A DNA stretch of 64,000 nucleotides, taken from Tillandsia leiboldiana (taxonomy: Eukaryota > Streptophyta > Magnoliopsida > Poales > Bromeliaceae). Positions 34,201 to 44,634 of this stretch are shown piece after piece. The notes beneath the pieces were generated by a model, which worked only from the letters and a program-made list of their open reading frames with translations, had not been told where the DNA came from and ran no database searches. Location: positions 1-64,000 of the forward strand of contig JAQNDB010000558.1 of the NCBI GenBank assembly GCA_029204045.2. The letters are read 5' to 3'. Numbering within the stretch: the stretch's first letter is position 1; every line of letters begins with the position of its first letter. The position numbers were made by a program, and so were the translations under genes.

Positions 34201-35374
34201 ACCGTGTTGGGTTCCGGTGAGACCGTGTTGGGTTCCGGTCAGACCGTGTTGGGTTCCGGTCATTTGGACAGAGCAGGCAGTGCCGGGTTTTATACCGGTT
34301 CATTCGATTGAGTTTATTTCGGTCAAATACTTTTATGGTTACACTCGTGCCTGGGGGCCGAGTGCAGACTGGTAGTTGAGTTTAGATCAGTGTTGGTATT
34401 GTTGAGAGCCGTCTGGTTGACGGTGGTCCCGAGTTGTTGCGAGTACTTTGACCGCTGTGTGAGAGGTTGAGCATCTTGATTCTACCCGTTCTGAGAGAGA
34501 GAGCGTGGACTTTGACCATAGCCTGCATGATCCTCTACTCGTTAGCGAGCTAGTCCGTTTGGACGCCCTACGTAATTCCTGCCCGTCTTTGGGAGGTGGT
34601 TGTAGGTGGATGCAGGTTGACTGGACCAGATGTGGCAGTCAGCTCGATTGGGTCGTTGGTGCACTTTATGTGCTAGTGGTTGCATACCACTGTTTGGCTC
34701 TCCCCTTTTAGCCTTCAGTGAGGGGCGGGGTAGCTGTTGAGAGTTTCCAGCGTACTCATTTCAGTCTTATGACTTGGGTTAGTTTTTGTCTCTTGAGGAC
34801 TTGGTGGGCAGACCGTCGGGTCTGGCGGTGGTACCCACTGAGAACTCCCTTTTTGGAGTAGTTCTCACACCCTTTGGGGGTTTTTCCCCCTTTTTTCTCC
34901 TCTTCTTTGTTTTGCAGAGTCTTAGCAGGTGTTGCCGACTCTGCGGTTGTTGATCGTAGCGAGGGAGTCGCGAGCTAGATCCCTACCCGGCGTTGGAGTG
35001 TAGCGGTACCCTTCTGAGGTGATCATCAGTAGATTAGCTGTTTCTTCTTCCCCTTTTGAGAGACTATTGTAGTGAGGATATTTTGTATTGAGAGACTGTA
35101 CACTGTTGTATATAGTGGAGTTACCTCCCGGCTGGGTTTAGAGCTTGTACTTGAGGATATTGTATTATTATTATTTTGGGAGGCAGACAGTGTTGTTTTA
35201 TTTCCAGTTGTACAGTGATTGATTTTAGTTACAGCAGATTTTCATTTATAGCTCTGATATCTGTTTAGTTATAGTACTTTTCTTGCAGGTAGGACGCTTC
35301 GCCTATGCAGGTTGGCATAGGTGGCGGATCTGTTTGGCGGGCCCGGGTCGCGGTTTCGACCCCGGGGCGTGACA
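31267..35374 (+). repeat. Element D 3' LTR
   Basis: A second copy of the 4.1-kb LTR with scattered substitutions and short indels relative to 23753-27855. The TATA box is at 32295-32303 and the CAGGTGGGT box at 33221. It ends GGGGCGTGACA at 35374 and abuts an internal position of LTR B. Confidence 0.92.
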
Positions 35375-36159
35375 TTCCCTCTCCCTCTCCTCTGCTTCAC
35401 ACAAAGCTACAGGGGCTCTCACCTTTTTCCCAGGAGAAGAAGGTGGGGTGAGGTGGCTTTATAAAGCAAAGCCCCAACCAAACTTAATTAGAGTTTAATT
35501 AAGCCTTTAAGGGATTTTACACCTTAACTAAAGGAAACCCAGAAGCTTAATTAAGCAATACCCACCTTAATTAAGCCCTCACCACACCTCTGCCAACACC
35601 ACCCCAACAGCAGCACCACCAAAAACACAAGGCACCTCAATTAAGCCTTAATTAAGAACAAAAGAATAAAATATTCCAACAAGCCAACTATAACTCACTT
35701 TTTTGCTTCGGGCCTTCCGCCGCAGTTCGGAACCTTTCGAACCCCGCTGTAATATGAAAATACACATGCTCAAGGCTTTTTCTCCTCAAAAAGCTCAACC
35801 GTGGAGTCCGTGTTCTCAATCCAAAAACCGGCTCCAAAACTGCCCGTTCCAACTCACTTTTTGCCCTCGGGTCCTTCGCGTCAGTCCGTAACCTCCCGAA
35901 CTTCGCTGTAAACATAAAATACACCTGCTCCAAGTGTTTCCCAATTTTTCTATAACCCATAGAGGAGTCGGTGCTTCCCATACCAGTCTCCTATCACATA
36001 CAAGGCCCGGAAAATTCCGAAACAAGCTGGGGGCTTCCGCGTTGATCCGAATCAACCCGAACCCATCTGTAAAAACATACGGAACACACCCAAGGCAATC
36101 TCCTCCGCACCACACCATCTTGCAAGGTCGGTGCGTCGTCCAAATCCCGGTATGCTACA
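35375..36159 (-). repeat. Truncated 3' LTR of element B
   Basis: Nearly identical to 42380-43164. It starts (minus) TGTAGCATACCGG at 36159 and contains the two ~65-bp modules (35850-35913 and 35694-35755) and the TATA-like CTTTATAAAG (35458-35467). It is cut at 35375. Confidence 0.9.
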
Positions 36160-36172
36160 CTCTCCCCCCCTT
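36160..36172 (-). other. Element B polypurine tract
   Basis: AAGGGGGGGAGAG on the minus strand lies directly before the LTR start TGTAGCATACC, preceded by TCGAGGACGAAACCC as usual for Tekay elements. Confidence 0.88.
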
Positions 36173-37317
36173 AAAAAGGGTTTCGTCCTCGAAACCCAAC
36201 TAAATCCATTCTTAGGAGGGTACTTCAAAAACAAAAGGGATAGGAGATCCTCAACTCATCCTCAGGCTAACAGGTGGTCACTCTCACTCCTCAAGCTGAC
36301 TACACCGAACCTTCTCCAAAGGTATGATTCGACTGCAAAATTCTTCGGTTTCACCAGAAAGAATTGCATCGGTCGAACCCAAAAACTCTATCCTCGTCTA
36401 ACTCCAAGGGAAAGCAATACAAAACTTGCGGGGGTTCAAATAGACTTCTTTCTAGCCTGATCATCCCCGCGAACCAACACCTCGCGTGACTCAAATCTAT
36501 AACTAGCCCTGCGCTAGTGGTTTCCTCGATTCGAGATCTCATAAAACCGAAGTTTAAGCCTCCCAAAGGCAAAACCCCTCTGTTGCTTCTTAGCCACTAA
36601 AACTCCAGTTCCACTAAACAAATTTCACCTCCCTTAACAGGGGAAAACTTTCAACCTCGAGAACCTTCTTTCAATTCTGGCACTCAATTCCCAGGGTTAC
36701 ACTGCTCGCCTAACAGGGCGTAACTGAACATAATGTCTTCGCCGGGATAAAGCAATCATACATCCTTGCAAAATCTATCCACCGGCGTTACCTCAACCTG
36801 ACTTCCTGAGTGTTCAAGTACTTTAGGTTAGAGGATTCTAGAATAACTCAAATCTCTCTCTATGGCTGGCAACATCTACATCAAAGCTGTTATCCTCCAC
36901 AGCTTTATCTCCGTCGCTAAAATAGGCCCTGACCAAAACCTTCCAAATTCAGGAAGCAATTTTCTCAACTTGGAGAAACAATTTCTTCCCTCGTAGAAAC
37001 TGTAGCACCATCCTCAAGTGCCCCCCCTCAAGCTCAACGTCGCTTCAGAGATAATCCAAATACCCACGACGGGTTATACCACCAACCCGTCCAAACACAG
37101 CTGGAAAAACACAGCTACAAGTCGGTAGGGCATTAGTCAATCCACAAGATCTCGCTAACAGATTAAATTGCCCTTACCGGTTCTCGATCACTATAAGGCA
37201 CATCCCTCGGCTGTAAGGTCCCACCGTGCTATCAATCACTGGAGGGCATCTGCCCAAGCACAATCCAAGTGTGTCTGCGTTCGAACCATTTGAGACTCTC
37301 GCCGTTGTGTACCCACA
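36173..37317 (-). other. Element B interior without pol
   Basis: No domain recognised on either strand; stops are frequent. By position this should encode pol, so the coding region was deleted or replaced. The sequence may be highly decayed or captured DNA. Confidence 0.5.
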
Positions 37318-37605
37318 ACGCGGCATCACTGCCGCGCACCATCGGCGCGGCATCACCACCGTGTATCAACGGTGTGGCATCACTACCGTGTATCAACGGT
37401 GTGGCATCACTACCGTGTATCAACGGTGTGGCATCGCTACCGTGTATCAACGGTGTGGCATCACTACCGTGTATCAACGGTGTGGCATCGCTACCGTGTG
37501 TCAACGGTGTGGCATCACTACCGTGTATCAACGGTGTGGCATCACTACCGTGTATCAACGGTGTGGCATCGCTACCGTGTATCAACGGTGTGGCATCACT
37601 CAAGC
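37318..37605. repeat. 27-bp minisatellite, about ten copies
   Basis: Near-perfect repeats of GTGTATCAACGGTGTGGCAT plus CACTACC, with CACTACC/CGCTACC variants. Being a multiple of three, every frame stays open and several repetitive peptides appear on both strands. None is called as a gene. Confidence 0.92.
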
Positions 37606-37817
37606 ACTAAGGTCTCAGATCCACAGTCCTAGACCCGCTACGTGGCTCCGAGTCACTCAGACCCGTTCGAACCGCCAGACCCCGCAACTGCGCTATCAAC
37701 TCTCTGTCTCACAGTTCAAACTTCAAGGAAAGCTGCCACTGCCAGCGCGGTTTCCAAATCAACGTCGATCACCACTTGATCCCAATCTCATGTCAACATC
37801 AGGGGAACCAAGCAGGA

Positions 37818-38651
37818 CTAACATCTCGATGACCAAATCCAAGGTCCTAACTGCATTGGGTAGGACCAACAACACTCAAGTACGTGCAACACGTGGTCGG
37901 ATATCTGAACCTCACGAGCACAAGCTAAGGGTCCTATCTCTAGCCCATACAACAATGCCCATGTCCTACCAATGAAAGAAAGGGATGCTCCGGCATCAAA
38001 TAGAGCTCTAGAGCGGGTAAAGGAGATAAGATTAACACCTGCCACCACATGGCTAGCTGCCCCCGAAGAAGTGGCCCTATCCACCTGGCCATAACCTGTC
38101 GAAAATTCGCCTGCCGGGAAGGGCGGAGGGGGAGCCAAAGCTGTCGATGCCCCTGCTGACCTCGCTCCAGGACAAGACCATGATCTGTGCCCTGCCTGCC
38201 CACATCGGTAGCACCTGCCCTGCCTCTGATCACACTGAGGAGGTGCGTGGGGTCCGCCGCAAAACACACAACTATCAGCGCGCCTCCACTGCTGCTGCTG
38301 TCTAGGGGGTCGAGGGCCCCCCGATCTCTGCCTCCTCTGCATCCCGCGGCCTCGAGGCTGGAATCGTGGTGGTCTAGGTGGCCTCGGCCTGCTCGGCTGA
38401 CCCAACTCAGATGGCGCCGGGCGTTTCTCTCCTGAACTAGACCCCGGCGTCCTTTGCTCAAGTAACCTCAACATACGTCCCATAATTTCCTCCTGGCGCT
38501 TGGCTGCCTCCTCTTGGCGCCGCAAAGCCTCTGACAACTGGGCTACCTGGGCACGTAGCTCCTGAATCTCGCCCTGCCCTGCCTCCTGGCGCTCATGCTC
38601 CTTACCTGAAACAGAGTGCGCCATCGTCCCCGTGCGACGTTTCGGAGGCAT
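37818..38651 (-). pseudogene. gag: Element B gag remnant with zinc knuckles and protease start
   Basis: The likely start is the ATG at 38651 (MPPKRRTGTMAHSV); the frame is open further upstream but only from a non-ATG codon. In order: a predicted coiled coil (EIQELRAQVAQLSEALRRQE), a Pro/Arg/Gly-rich linker, a Cys-rich CVFCGGPHAPPQC motif, a CCHC knuckle (CYRCGQAGHRSWSC), and a retropepsin-like motif LFDAGASLSFIG. Two defects stand out. The main capsid-like gag domain between coiled coil and linker is missing. The protease signature is DAG instead of DTG/DSG. The frame runs out at 37818 soon after the protease start. Confidence 0.8.
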
Positions 38652-38932
38652 CGCAAGCGACTCTGCAACAAAACAAAAGATGTCAGAGAGCAAAAATTCT
38701 CTTGACCCAATCGAGCGGAAGTCTATACATGTTAACCATTCTAAAGCATTATGTTGTCTGCAGCCAACATGATCACCTTTAGAGAAATCACATGTGAGTT
38801 CACTCGCCCCAATCCTCTGGGGGCGGTACAAACTCAACAAGACTCTCGCTAAGGTCACGTCTCTCACGACAGTCTTCCTACTGTCCAACCAATAGCCTAG
38901 GGTCTTTAAGTCCTCAACGACCTATATTCCTA
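38652..38932 (-). other. Element B leader between PBS and gag
   Basis: Non-coding leader. The segment with GGCTGCAGACAACATAATGC is shared with the leader of element D at about 28031, linking the two families. Confidence 0.6.
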
Positions 38933-38945
38933 GGCTCTGATACCA
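38933..38945 (-). other. Element B primer binding site
   Basis: TGGTATCAGAGCC on the minus strand, separated by ATTATG from the LTR end GGGGCGTGACA. Confidence 0.92.
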
Positions 38946-39423
38946 CATAATCTGTCACGCCCCGGGGCCGAACTGCGACCCGGGCTCGCCAACAGATCCG
39001 CCGTCTGTACGGAAATTGCCGCACAGACGAAGCGTCTAACCTGCAGAAGAGATCTAAAGCTATACAAGTATCAGAGCTGTAAGGAAGCTATACAGAAAAG
39101 AAGTAGCTGAAACATTAAGTGATAAAAGTCCAAGTACACTAGTCCACTAACTCCCCAAAACATAGGTACAAAAACACCATCCGGTACAAAAGTGGAAACC
39201 AAAAAGTACAAGCGACTCCAACACTGACTCCACAGACTCGGGTAGGAACTAATCGGCCACGCCCTTACCCTGGTCAGAAAACTCCGAACGAGCCAAACCT
39301 GGAACGGTCGCCTCAGGAACACCTGTCATCACAGTGGGTGTGAGATCTACTGCCACAGGCAGATCTCAGTGGGTACCGACGCCAAAACCCACGGTATGCC
39401 CACTAAGTCTGCTGGAGACAAAA

Positions 39424-39449
39424 TAAGATAGATAGATAGATAGATAGAA
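39424..39449. repeat. (GATA)n microsatellite
   Basis: About six tandem GATA units. Confidence 0.9.
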
Positions 39450-39664
39450 TATGAATGCTGAAAATGAATCTACCACTATACGTCTCGATGCAATGCAGGA
39501 AACAAGTTCTCAATCTCTCACGCGGAAGGCCTGGAAACTCTGAACGGCTGCCCCCTACCACCCGATCAAACAAGAACAGGCTGTAGGCATAGCCGCCCAT
39601 AGTTTCCGCCCCCGCACTGGAAGTGCTAAACTCTCACATGACACTAGTAAGTCATCTCAATTCC

Positions 39665-40180
39665 ATTCATGTATCCACCTGGTAGCTCGGCCAGTGATAT
39701 GTATCCCCTGGTAACTCGGCCAGTGATATGCATCCATCTGGTAACTCGGCCAGTGGTATGTATCCCCCTGGTAACTCGGCCAGTGATATATATCCAACTG
39801 GTAACTCGGCCAGTGATATGCATCCATCTGGTAACTCGGCCAGTGGTATGTATCCCCCTGGTAACTCGGCCAGTGATATATATCCAACTGGTAACTCGGC
39901 CAGTGATATGTACCCATCTGACAACTCGGCCAGTGATATATATCCAACTGGTAACTCGGCCAGTGATATGTATCCCCCTGGTAACTCGGCCAGTGATATA
40001 TATCCAACTGGTAACACGGCCAGTGATATGTATCCCCCTGGTAACTCGGCCAGTGATATATATCCAACTGGTAACTCGGCCAGTGATATGTATCCCTCTG
40101 GTAACTCGGCCAGTGATATATATCCAACTGGTAACTCGGCCAGTGATATGTATCCCCCTGGTAACTCGGCCAGTGATATC
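39665..40180. repeat. 30-bp minisatellite, ~17 copies, in LTR B
   Basis: The unit is GGTAACTCGGCCAGTGATAT plus TATCCCCCT or a variant. Two variants (ending ATCCAACT and TATCCCCCT) alternate for most of the array, giving a 60-bp higher-order period. Multiples of three keep all frames open; the repetitive peptides on both strands are not genes. Confidence 0.93.
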
Positions 40181-40859
40181 AGCACAACGACGCCTCCGGA
40201 GCGTGACCCGGGGGAAGCGACCCCACCGGGTATCAAACATGTCTCCTATATCTCGACAAGTAGGATAAGCAGGCTAAAGTCTACGATCAACTAGATCGGA
40301 ACAACTCAAATGCTAAAGGGACACCCCTCGCACCCGTGTCCAAGTCGGAACAACATCCCTCGACTAAAATCTGATAAACCCGCAAGAAATCCCGAACCCT
40401 CTACAAGGCTAGATGTATCAACCACTAAAACACGTTCAGGACCAGTTCTTGCATGAAATGGTTCTCTCAGTTTATACAAAATGGCCCGGGAGCGTTAACA
40501 GTGCCCACTAATAGAAGGGTGCACCAAAACAAGCCCGGTTTCCTCCAAACCTATCGCGAATGCCCGACAGTCACCGGATAAAACAATAATGGCAAAAAGG
40601 GTCACCATACCTTTGCATAAGGAAGCATTATGAGCATTCTATGATTTGGAAGAAAACCAACCCACCTGGTATAAATCCGCAAAACCATGCGCCAAACGGA
40701 GGTCCCGGCGCAATCCCACAGCTCCACGCGGCAAAACACGGAACACCGGTCACGCCGGAAGCCAACACTATGCCACAACTATGAGATAAGAAGAGGAACC
40801 GGGATCAGAAAACATGCGGCCAAACCCGCGCTCACAAAGGCGAAAGAAACCCGACCGGC

Positions 40860-41186
40860 GATGAAAAACGCCGCGCGTTGCGCGGAAAAACCCATCGCGC
40901 ACACGCCGCAGCGCGTCGCCGAGCCGCAGCCTGCGCGGCAAAAGCGGCGCAGCTGCACGGCTCCAAAAACCCAGCCGCGCGGCGCTGGCCCAGCCGCGCA
41001 GCCCGAAGGCCCATGCAGTGCCGCGCGCCCATGCGCGCGGCCTGCAGGCCCGCGCGGCCCACGGCCGCCCGCGCGGGGCCCCTGGAGTGCCGCGCGCCCA
41101 TGCGCGCGGCCTGCAGGCCCGCGCGGCCCACGGGCGCCCGCGCGGGGCCCCTGCAGTGCCGCGCGCCCATGCGCGCGGCCTGCAAA
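40860..41186. repeat. GC-rich array in LTR B, left part
   Basis: A unit of about 69 bp containing GTGCCGCGCGCCCATGCGCG, GCCTGCAGGCCCGCGCGGCC and CGCGCGGGGCCCC, repeated about 2.5 times near-perfectly. The Ala/Arg-rich open frames are compositional. Confidence 0.8.
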
Positions 41187-41191
41187 CCCGC
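41187..41191. repeat. Cassandra target duplication CCCGC, left copy
   Basis: CCCGC here and at 41768-41772 flanks the TRIM element. Confidence 0.85.
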
Positions 41192-41368
41192 TATGACACC
41201 CCCGGAATTTGGATTAGTCCTCTATATAAATGATATAATAGGACTAAATCTCTAACCCGGCTATAGCATTTTGGATGGTAGCAAGATCCAAGAGGAACAT
41301 GAGAGTTAAGCGTGCTAGAGCTAGAGTAGTTCTAGGATGGGTGACCCCCTTGGAAGTGGGGCGTCACA
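41192..41368 (+). repeat. Cassandra left LTR
   Basis: 177 bp, from TATGACACCCCCGG to GGGGCGTCACA. The 5S-like part is about 41281-41360. It differs at only a few positions from 41591-41767. Confidence 0.92.
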
Positions 41369-41590
41369 GTTGGTATCAGAGCCATTCACCAGCCGGAAAT
41401 GTGAGATGAGTCTCGGCTGAGCCAGGGTTATATAGCGGGTAGAGCGAGGCTCCCCGGCTAATGACCGTTGTGAGTGGAGTGCAGCTCCTCACAAGGTCGG
41501 CTAAGCCTAGCGAGACGAGTCTCACATCGCCTGGTGCTTGTGAGTGTGCTTGAGCCTGACATGGACGTCAGGGCTTAAAGGGGGGAAGAA

Positions 41591-41767
41591 TGTGACATCC
41601 CCGGAATTTGGATTAGTCCTCTATATAAATGATATAATAGGACTAAATTTCTAACCCGGCTATAGCATTTTGGATGGTAGCAAGATCCAAGAGGAACATG
41701 AGAGTTAAGCGTGCTAGAGCTAGAGTAGTTCTAGGATGGGTGACCCCCTGGGAAGTGGGGCGTCACA
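41591..41767 (+). repeat. Cassandra right LTR
   Basis: 177 bp from TGTGACATCCCCGG to GGGGCGTCACA, with its 5S-like part at about 41680-41760. Confidence 0.92.
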
Positions 41768-42210
41768 CCCGCGCGGCCCATGGCCGCCCGCGTGGCACCT
41801 TGCAGTGCCGCGCGCCCAGCGCGGCCTGCAAGCCCGCGCGGCACAGGGGCTGCCCGCGCGGCACCCCTGCAGTGCCTCGCGCCCAGCGCGCGGCCTGCAG
41901 GGCCGCCCGCGCGGCACAGGGGCTGCCCGCGCGGCACCCTGCAGCGCCGCGCGCGCCCAGCGCGCGGCCTGCATGGCCGCGCGGCACAGGTGCTGCTCGC
42001 GCGGCACCCTGCAGTGCCGCGCGCGCCTAGCGCGCGCGGCACCCAGGGCTGCGCGGCCCCAAGGCAGCCCGGCGCCCTGCTGCACCATTGGGCAGCAGGG
42101 CGCAAGCTGCGCGCGGCGCTCAAGCGCGCCCGCGCACGGCCGCCGCTCCCTAGCCACGCGGCGCCGAAAACGCGCGCGCGCGACTCGCGTAGCCTCGCCA
42201 CGCCCCGGAC
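41768..42210. repeat. GC-rich array in LTR B, right part
   Basis: Repeats of GCGCGGCACAGGGGCTGCCC and GCACCCTGCAGTGCCGCGCG type with a period of about 60-70 bp. It continues the array interrupted by the Cassandra element. Confidence 0.8.
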
Positions 42211-42461
42211 GACAAGTCCGCAAGGCTCCGCCAACAGGGAGAAGAAAAGAGAGAAAAATAAAATAAAATAAATTAAACCGGCCTCTTCGCGGCACGCCGG
42301 CCCTCGCACGGCTCCACGCCCACGCTTGGAGAAGAAAACGCACCAGAAGCTTCCTTCTAGCCCTTCCTCTTCTTCTTCCTTCCCTCTCCCTCTCCTCTGC
42401 TTCACACAAAGCTACAGGGGCTCTCACCTTTTTCCCAGGAGAAGAAGGTGGGGTGAGGTGG

Positions 42462-42471
42462 CTTTATAAAG
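42462..42471 (-). promoter_or_regulatory. Element B LTR TATA-like box
   Basis: CTTTATAAAG (self-complementary) lies downstream of the two ~65-bp modules and upstream of the GC-rich array on the minus strand. Confidence 0.5.
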
Positions 42472-43164
42472 CAAAGCCCCAACCAAACTTAATTAGAGTT
42501 TAATTAAGCCTTTAAGGGATTTTACACCTTAACTAAAGGAAACCCAGAAGCTTAATTAAGCAATACCCACCTTAATTAAGCCCTCACCACACCTCTGCCA
42601 ACACCACCCCAACAGCAGCACCACCAAAAACACAAGGCACCTCAATTAAGCCTTAAGTAAGAACAAAAGAATAAAATATTCCAACAAGCCAACTATAACT
42701 CACTTTTTGGCTTCGGGCCTTCCGCCGCAGTTCGGAACCTTCCGAACCCCGCTGTAATCTGAAAATACACATGCTCAAGTCTTTTTCTCCTCAAAAAGCT
42801 CATCCGTGGAGTCCGTGTTCTCAATCCAAAAACCGGCTCCAAAACTGCCCGTTCCAACTCACTTTTTGCCCTCGGGTCCTTCGCGTCAGTCCGGAACCTC
42901 CCGAACTTCGCTGTAAACATAAAATACACCTGCTCCAAGTGTTTCCCAATTTTTCTGTAACCCATAGAGGAGTCGATGCTTCCCATACCAGTCTCCTATC
43001 GCGTACAAGGCCCGAAAAATTCCGAAACAAGCTGGGGGCTTCCGCGTTGATCCGAATCAACCCGAACCCATCTGTAAAAACATACGGAACACGCCCAAGG
43101 CAATCTCCTCCGCACCACACCATCTTGCAAGGTCGGTGTGTCGTCCAAATCCCGGTATGCTACA

Positions 43165-44634
43165 GCGGGCGCGCACAGGCGCGCAGGCGCGCTGCCGCGC
43201 AGGTGCGTAGCGCGGCAGCGACCGCGCGCTGCAGGTAGCGGCGGCGCTGCGCGCTGCAGGCGCGCGCAGCGGGCCGGGCTGCCGCGCGGCAGGCCCGGCC
43301 ACGGCACGGTGTTGGTTGGGCGCTTGCTGCGGCGCGTGCGCAGGAAATTTTCCGCGCGACGCGCGCCGCGTTTCGTCGTCTGGGGTCGGTTTTTCACCGG
43401 CGATCGCTCATGTTCGCCGGATTTAACTTGATTCGTGGTTTTTTCCCCTTTTTGCTCACAGGTTGTCCTCTTGTGATGCGCGAATTTCGGCGAGATGTGC
43501 ATCGGAGCTGTAGGCAGATATGTATTTTTTTTATGAGAGCTAGTGATGAATGGACTGTGGTACTTGTTTGTTCTCTATGAGTGAGTGAAGTGTGTGTGTT
43601 ATGCGAGCCTGTTGGATGCAAAGGAAATTATGTGATTTTCCTTATAGGGCAGTTGCAGATGGGTTGTGTTGCGGGTGCTCTGGACTAGGGTGTATGTAAT
43701 TGGAGCTTCTGTTTTATTTGTTGTGGCTTTTGATTTGAGGTGTATAACAAGGGGACTTTGTGCACTAGTAACTGCTAATGGATTTATGAGTGCTATGTGA
43801 GTATGTGTTGTGGGTTTTGGATTGTACTGTGGACTTGATTTGGGCATTTACCTTGTGCTGGGAGTTTTGTGTGGTTTTAAATGATTAGTGGATGTGAGCA
43901 TTTATTTTGGGGTACCGATTTTATGCTGGACTTATGCGCATGCGGATTTTTGGATTTTAAGAGTGCTGATAGTGTTATGGGTTGCCGTGGAGTGAGCCAA
44001 AGCACGAGCGGACTTTCTTCAGAGGTGAGTATTTGGGATTATGAGTATTTGGATTTTGTTACATAGTTTTGACAGATTTTTGAGCGTGGTTGGTGGTTTA
44101 TTTGTCCATGTGCTGCGAGTTGGTCGTGGGTGAGCCTGATGATTGCCTTTGGTAGAGGACTCAGACTCAGGAAAATTTATTCGAGCTTCCGGGGATTTTT
44201 TTTTTTGTGTACGCGGCAGCGCGCGCGCGCACGACGCGTTTTCGAGGTTTCGGCAGCTTGAGGATCCGGCGCTTCACTGACTTCAGCGATAGCCTGCGGA
44301 AAGCGTTCCAGGTGGGTTGAAATTTCTCCAAAATTTATGGAATGCCCTTTAATGTTATTGAATGCAATTTGATCATAATTACTATGTTGTTTTTCCTGTA
44401 ATTAAATCTGATAGTTGCCTCGATTTTTTTGGAAAAATCATTTGAGCCCCAAATTATTTTTAGCATACTCATGACACCATATGACACTAGGTTTCATGTT
44501 CTGTTGGCCTTATTTATGCACCTTGATCGTTTTAAAAATCGGGAAAGACCCATTTGAAAGAAAATTAGCCTTTTCAAAGATGGTTTTTAACTTTTGAGTT
44601 CGCCAGAGGTATGGCATAGATTCAGGGTGCATTA
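43165..44634 (+). mobile_element. Fragment of another gypsy-type LTR (F)
   Basis: Begins inside a GC-rich array (43165-43380) and continues into AT-richer sequence. The segment CTTCACTGACTTCAG, then AAGCGTTCCAGGTGGGTTG (44270-44320), matches ACTTCACCGACTTCAG and GCGCTTCAGGTGGGTGAGC in LTR D (25665-25715). It is therefore probably U5 of a related plus-strand LTR. Its left part was displaced by element B and it is cut on the right by Copia-2. No gene is seen. Confidence 0.5.

Larger units (their letters stand above)
23753..35374 (+). mobile_element. Gypsy element D: 4.1-kb LTRs, decayed interior (non-autonomous)
   Basis: Two LTRs (4103 and 4108 bp) start TGTGAGGACC and end GGGGCGTGACA. They flank 3.4 kb that begins with a PBS and ends with a PPT. 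The interior holds only degenerate pol remnants in several frames. The leader after the PBS (around 28025-28090) resembles that of element B (GGCTGCAGACAACATAATGC). The flanks GGTGC and TTCCC do not match, so no TSD is present. LTRs are nearly identical while pol is wrecked, so the copy was probably mobilised in trans. Confidence 0.88.
41192..41767 (+). mobile_element. Cassandra-type TRIM retrotransposon with 5S-rRNA-derived LTRs
   Basis: A complete 576-bp element: a 177-bp LTR (41192-41368), PBS TGGTATCAGAGCC at 41371-41383, a 207-bp non-coding spacer, a PPT (AAAGGGGGGAAGAA, 41577-41590) and a second 177-bp LTR (41591-41767), flanked by CCCGC. The 3' half of each LTR is clearly derived from 5S rRNA: AGTTAAGCGTGCT, then AGAGTAGT, then CTAGGATGGGTGACC and CTGGGAAGT. 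These are the pol III internal-promoter parts (A box and C box). Cassandra elements are known to carry 5S-like LTR sequence. It is non-autonomous with no ORF. The first LTR starts TATGACA instead of TGTGACA. Confidence 0.93.
35375..43164 (-). mobile_element. Gypsy element B: deleted Tekay-type element, minus strand
   Basis: On the minus strand: 5' LTR (43164 to 38953), PBS (38945-38933), a gag-protease remnant (38651-37818), 1.6 kb without pol, a PPT (36172-36160), and the first 785 bp of the 3' LTR (36159-35375). RT, RNase H and integrase are missing. The rest of the 3' LTR is absent, cut exactly where element D ends. The 5' LTR carries an inserted Cassandra TRIM. Confidence 0.85.
38953..43164 (-). 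repeat. Element B 5' LTR
   Basis: Starts (minus) TGTAGCATACCGG at 43164 and ends GGGGCGTGACA at 38953. It is 4212 bp including a 581-bp Cassandra insertion with TSD. U3 has two ~65-bp modules (42858-42919 and 42697-42757). A TATA-like CTTTATAAAG is at 42462-42471. A GC-rich array follows (42210 to 40860) and a 30-bp minisatellite lies at 39665-40180. Confidence 0.85.

Noticed and set aside
37226..37975. 249-codon repetitive frame and its antisense partners
   Set aside because: A 27-bp minisatellite keeps every frame open; there is no non-repetitive domain.
39644..40294. Five overlapping ~190-codon frames, and a possible CRISPR-like array
   Set aside because: 30-bp tandem repeats without unique spacers in plant LTR DNA. 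It is a minisatellite, neither coding nor CRISPR.
41281..41360. A 5S rRNA gene
   Set aside because: Only the 3' half is 5S-like and it is part of a 177-bp LTR repeated at 41591-41767 with PBS and PPT between. It is a Cassandra TRIM, not a ribosomal gene.
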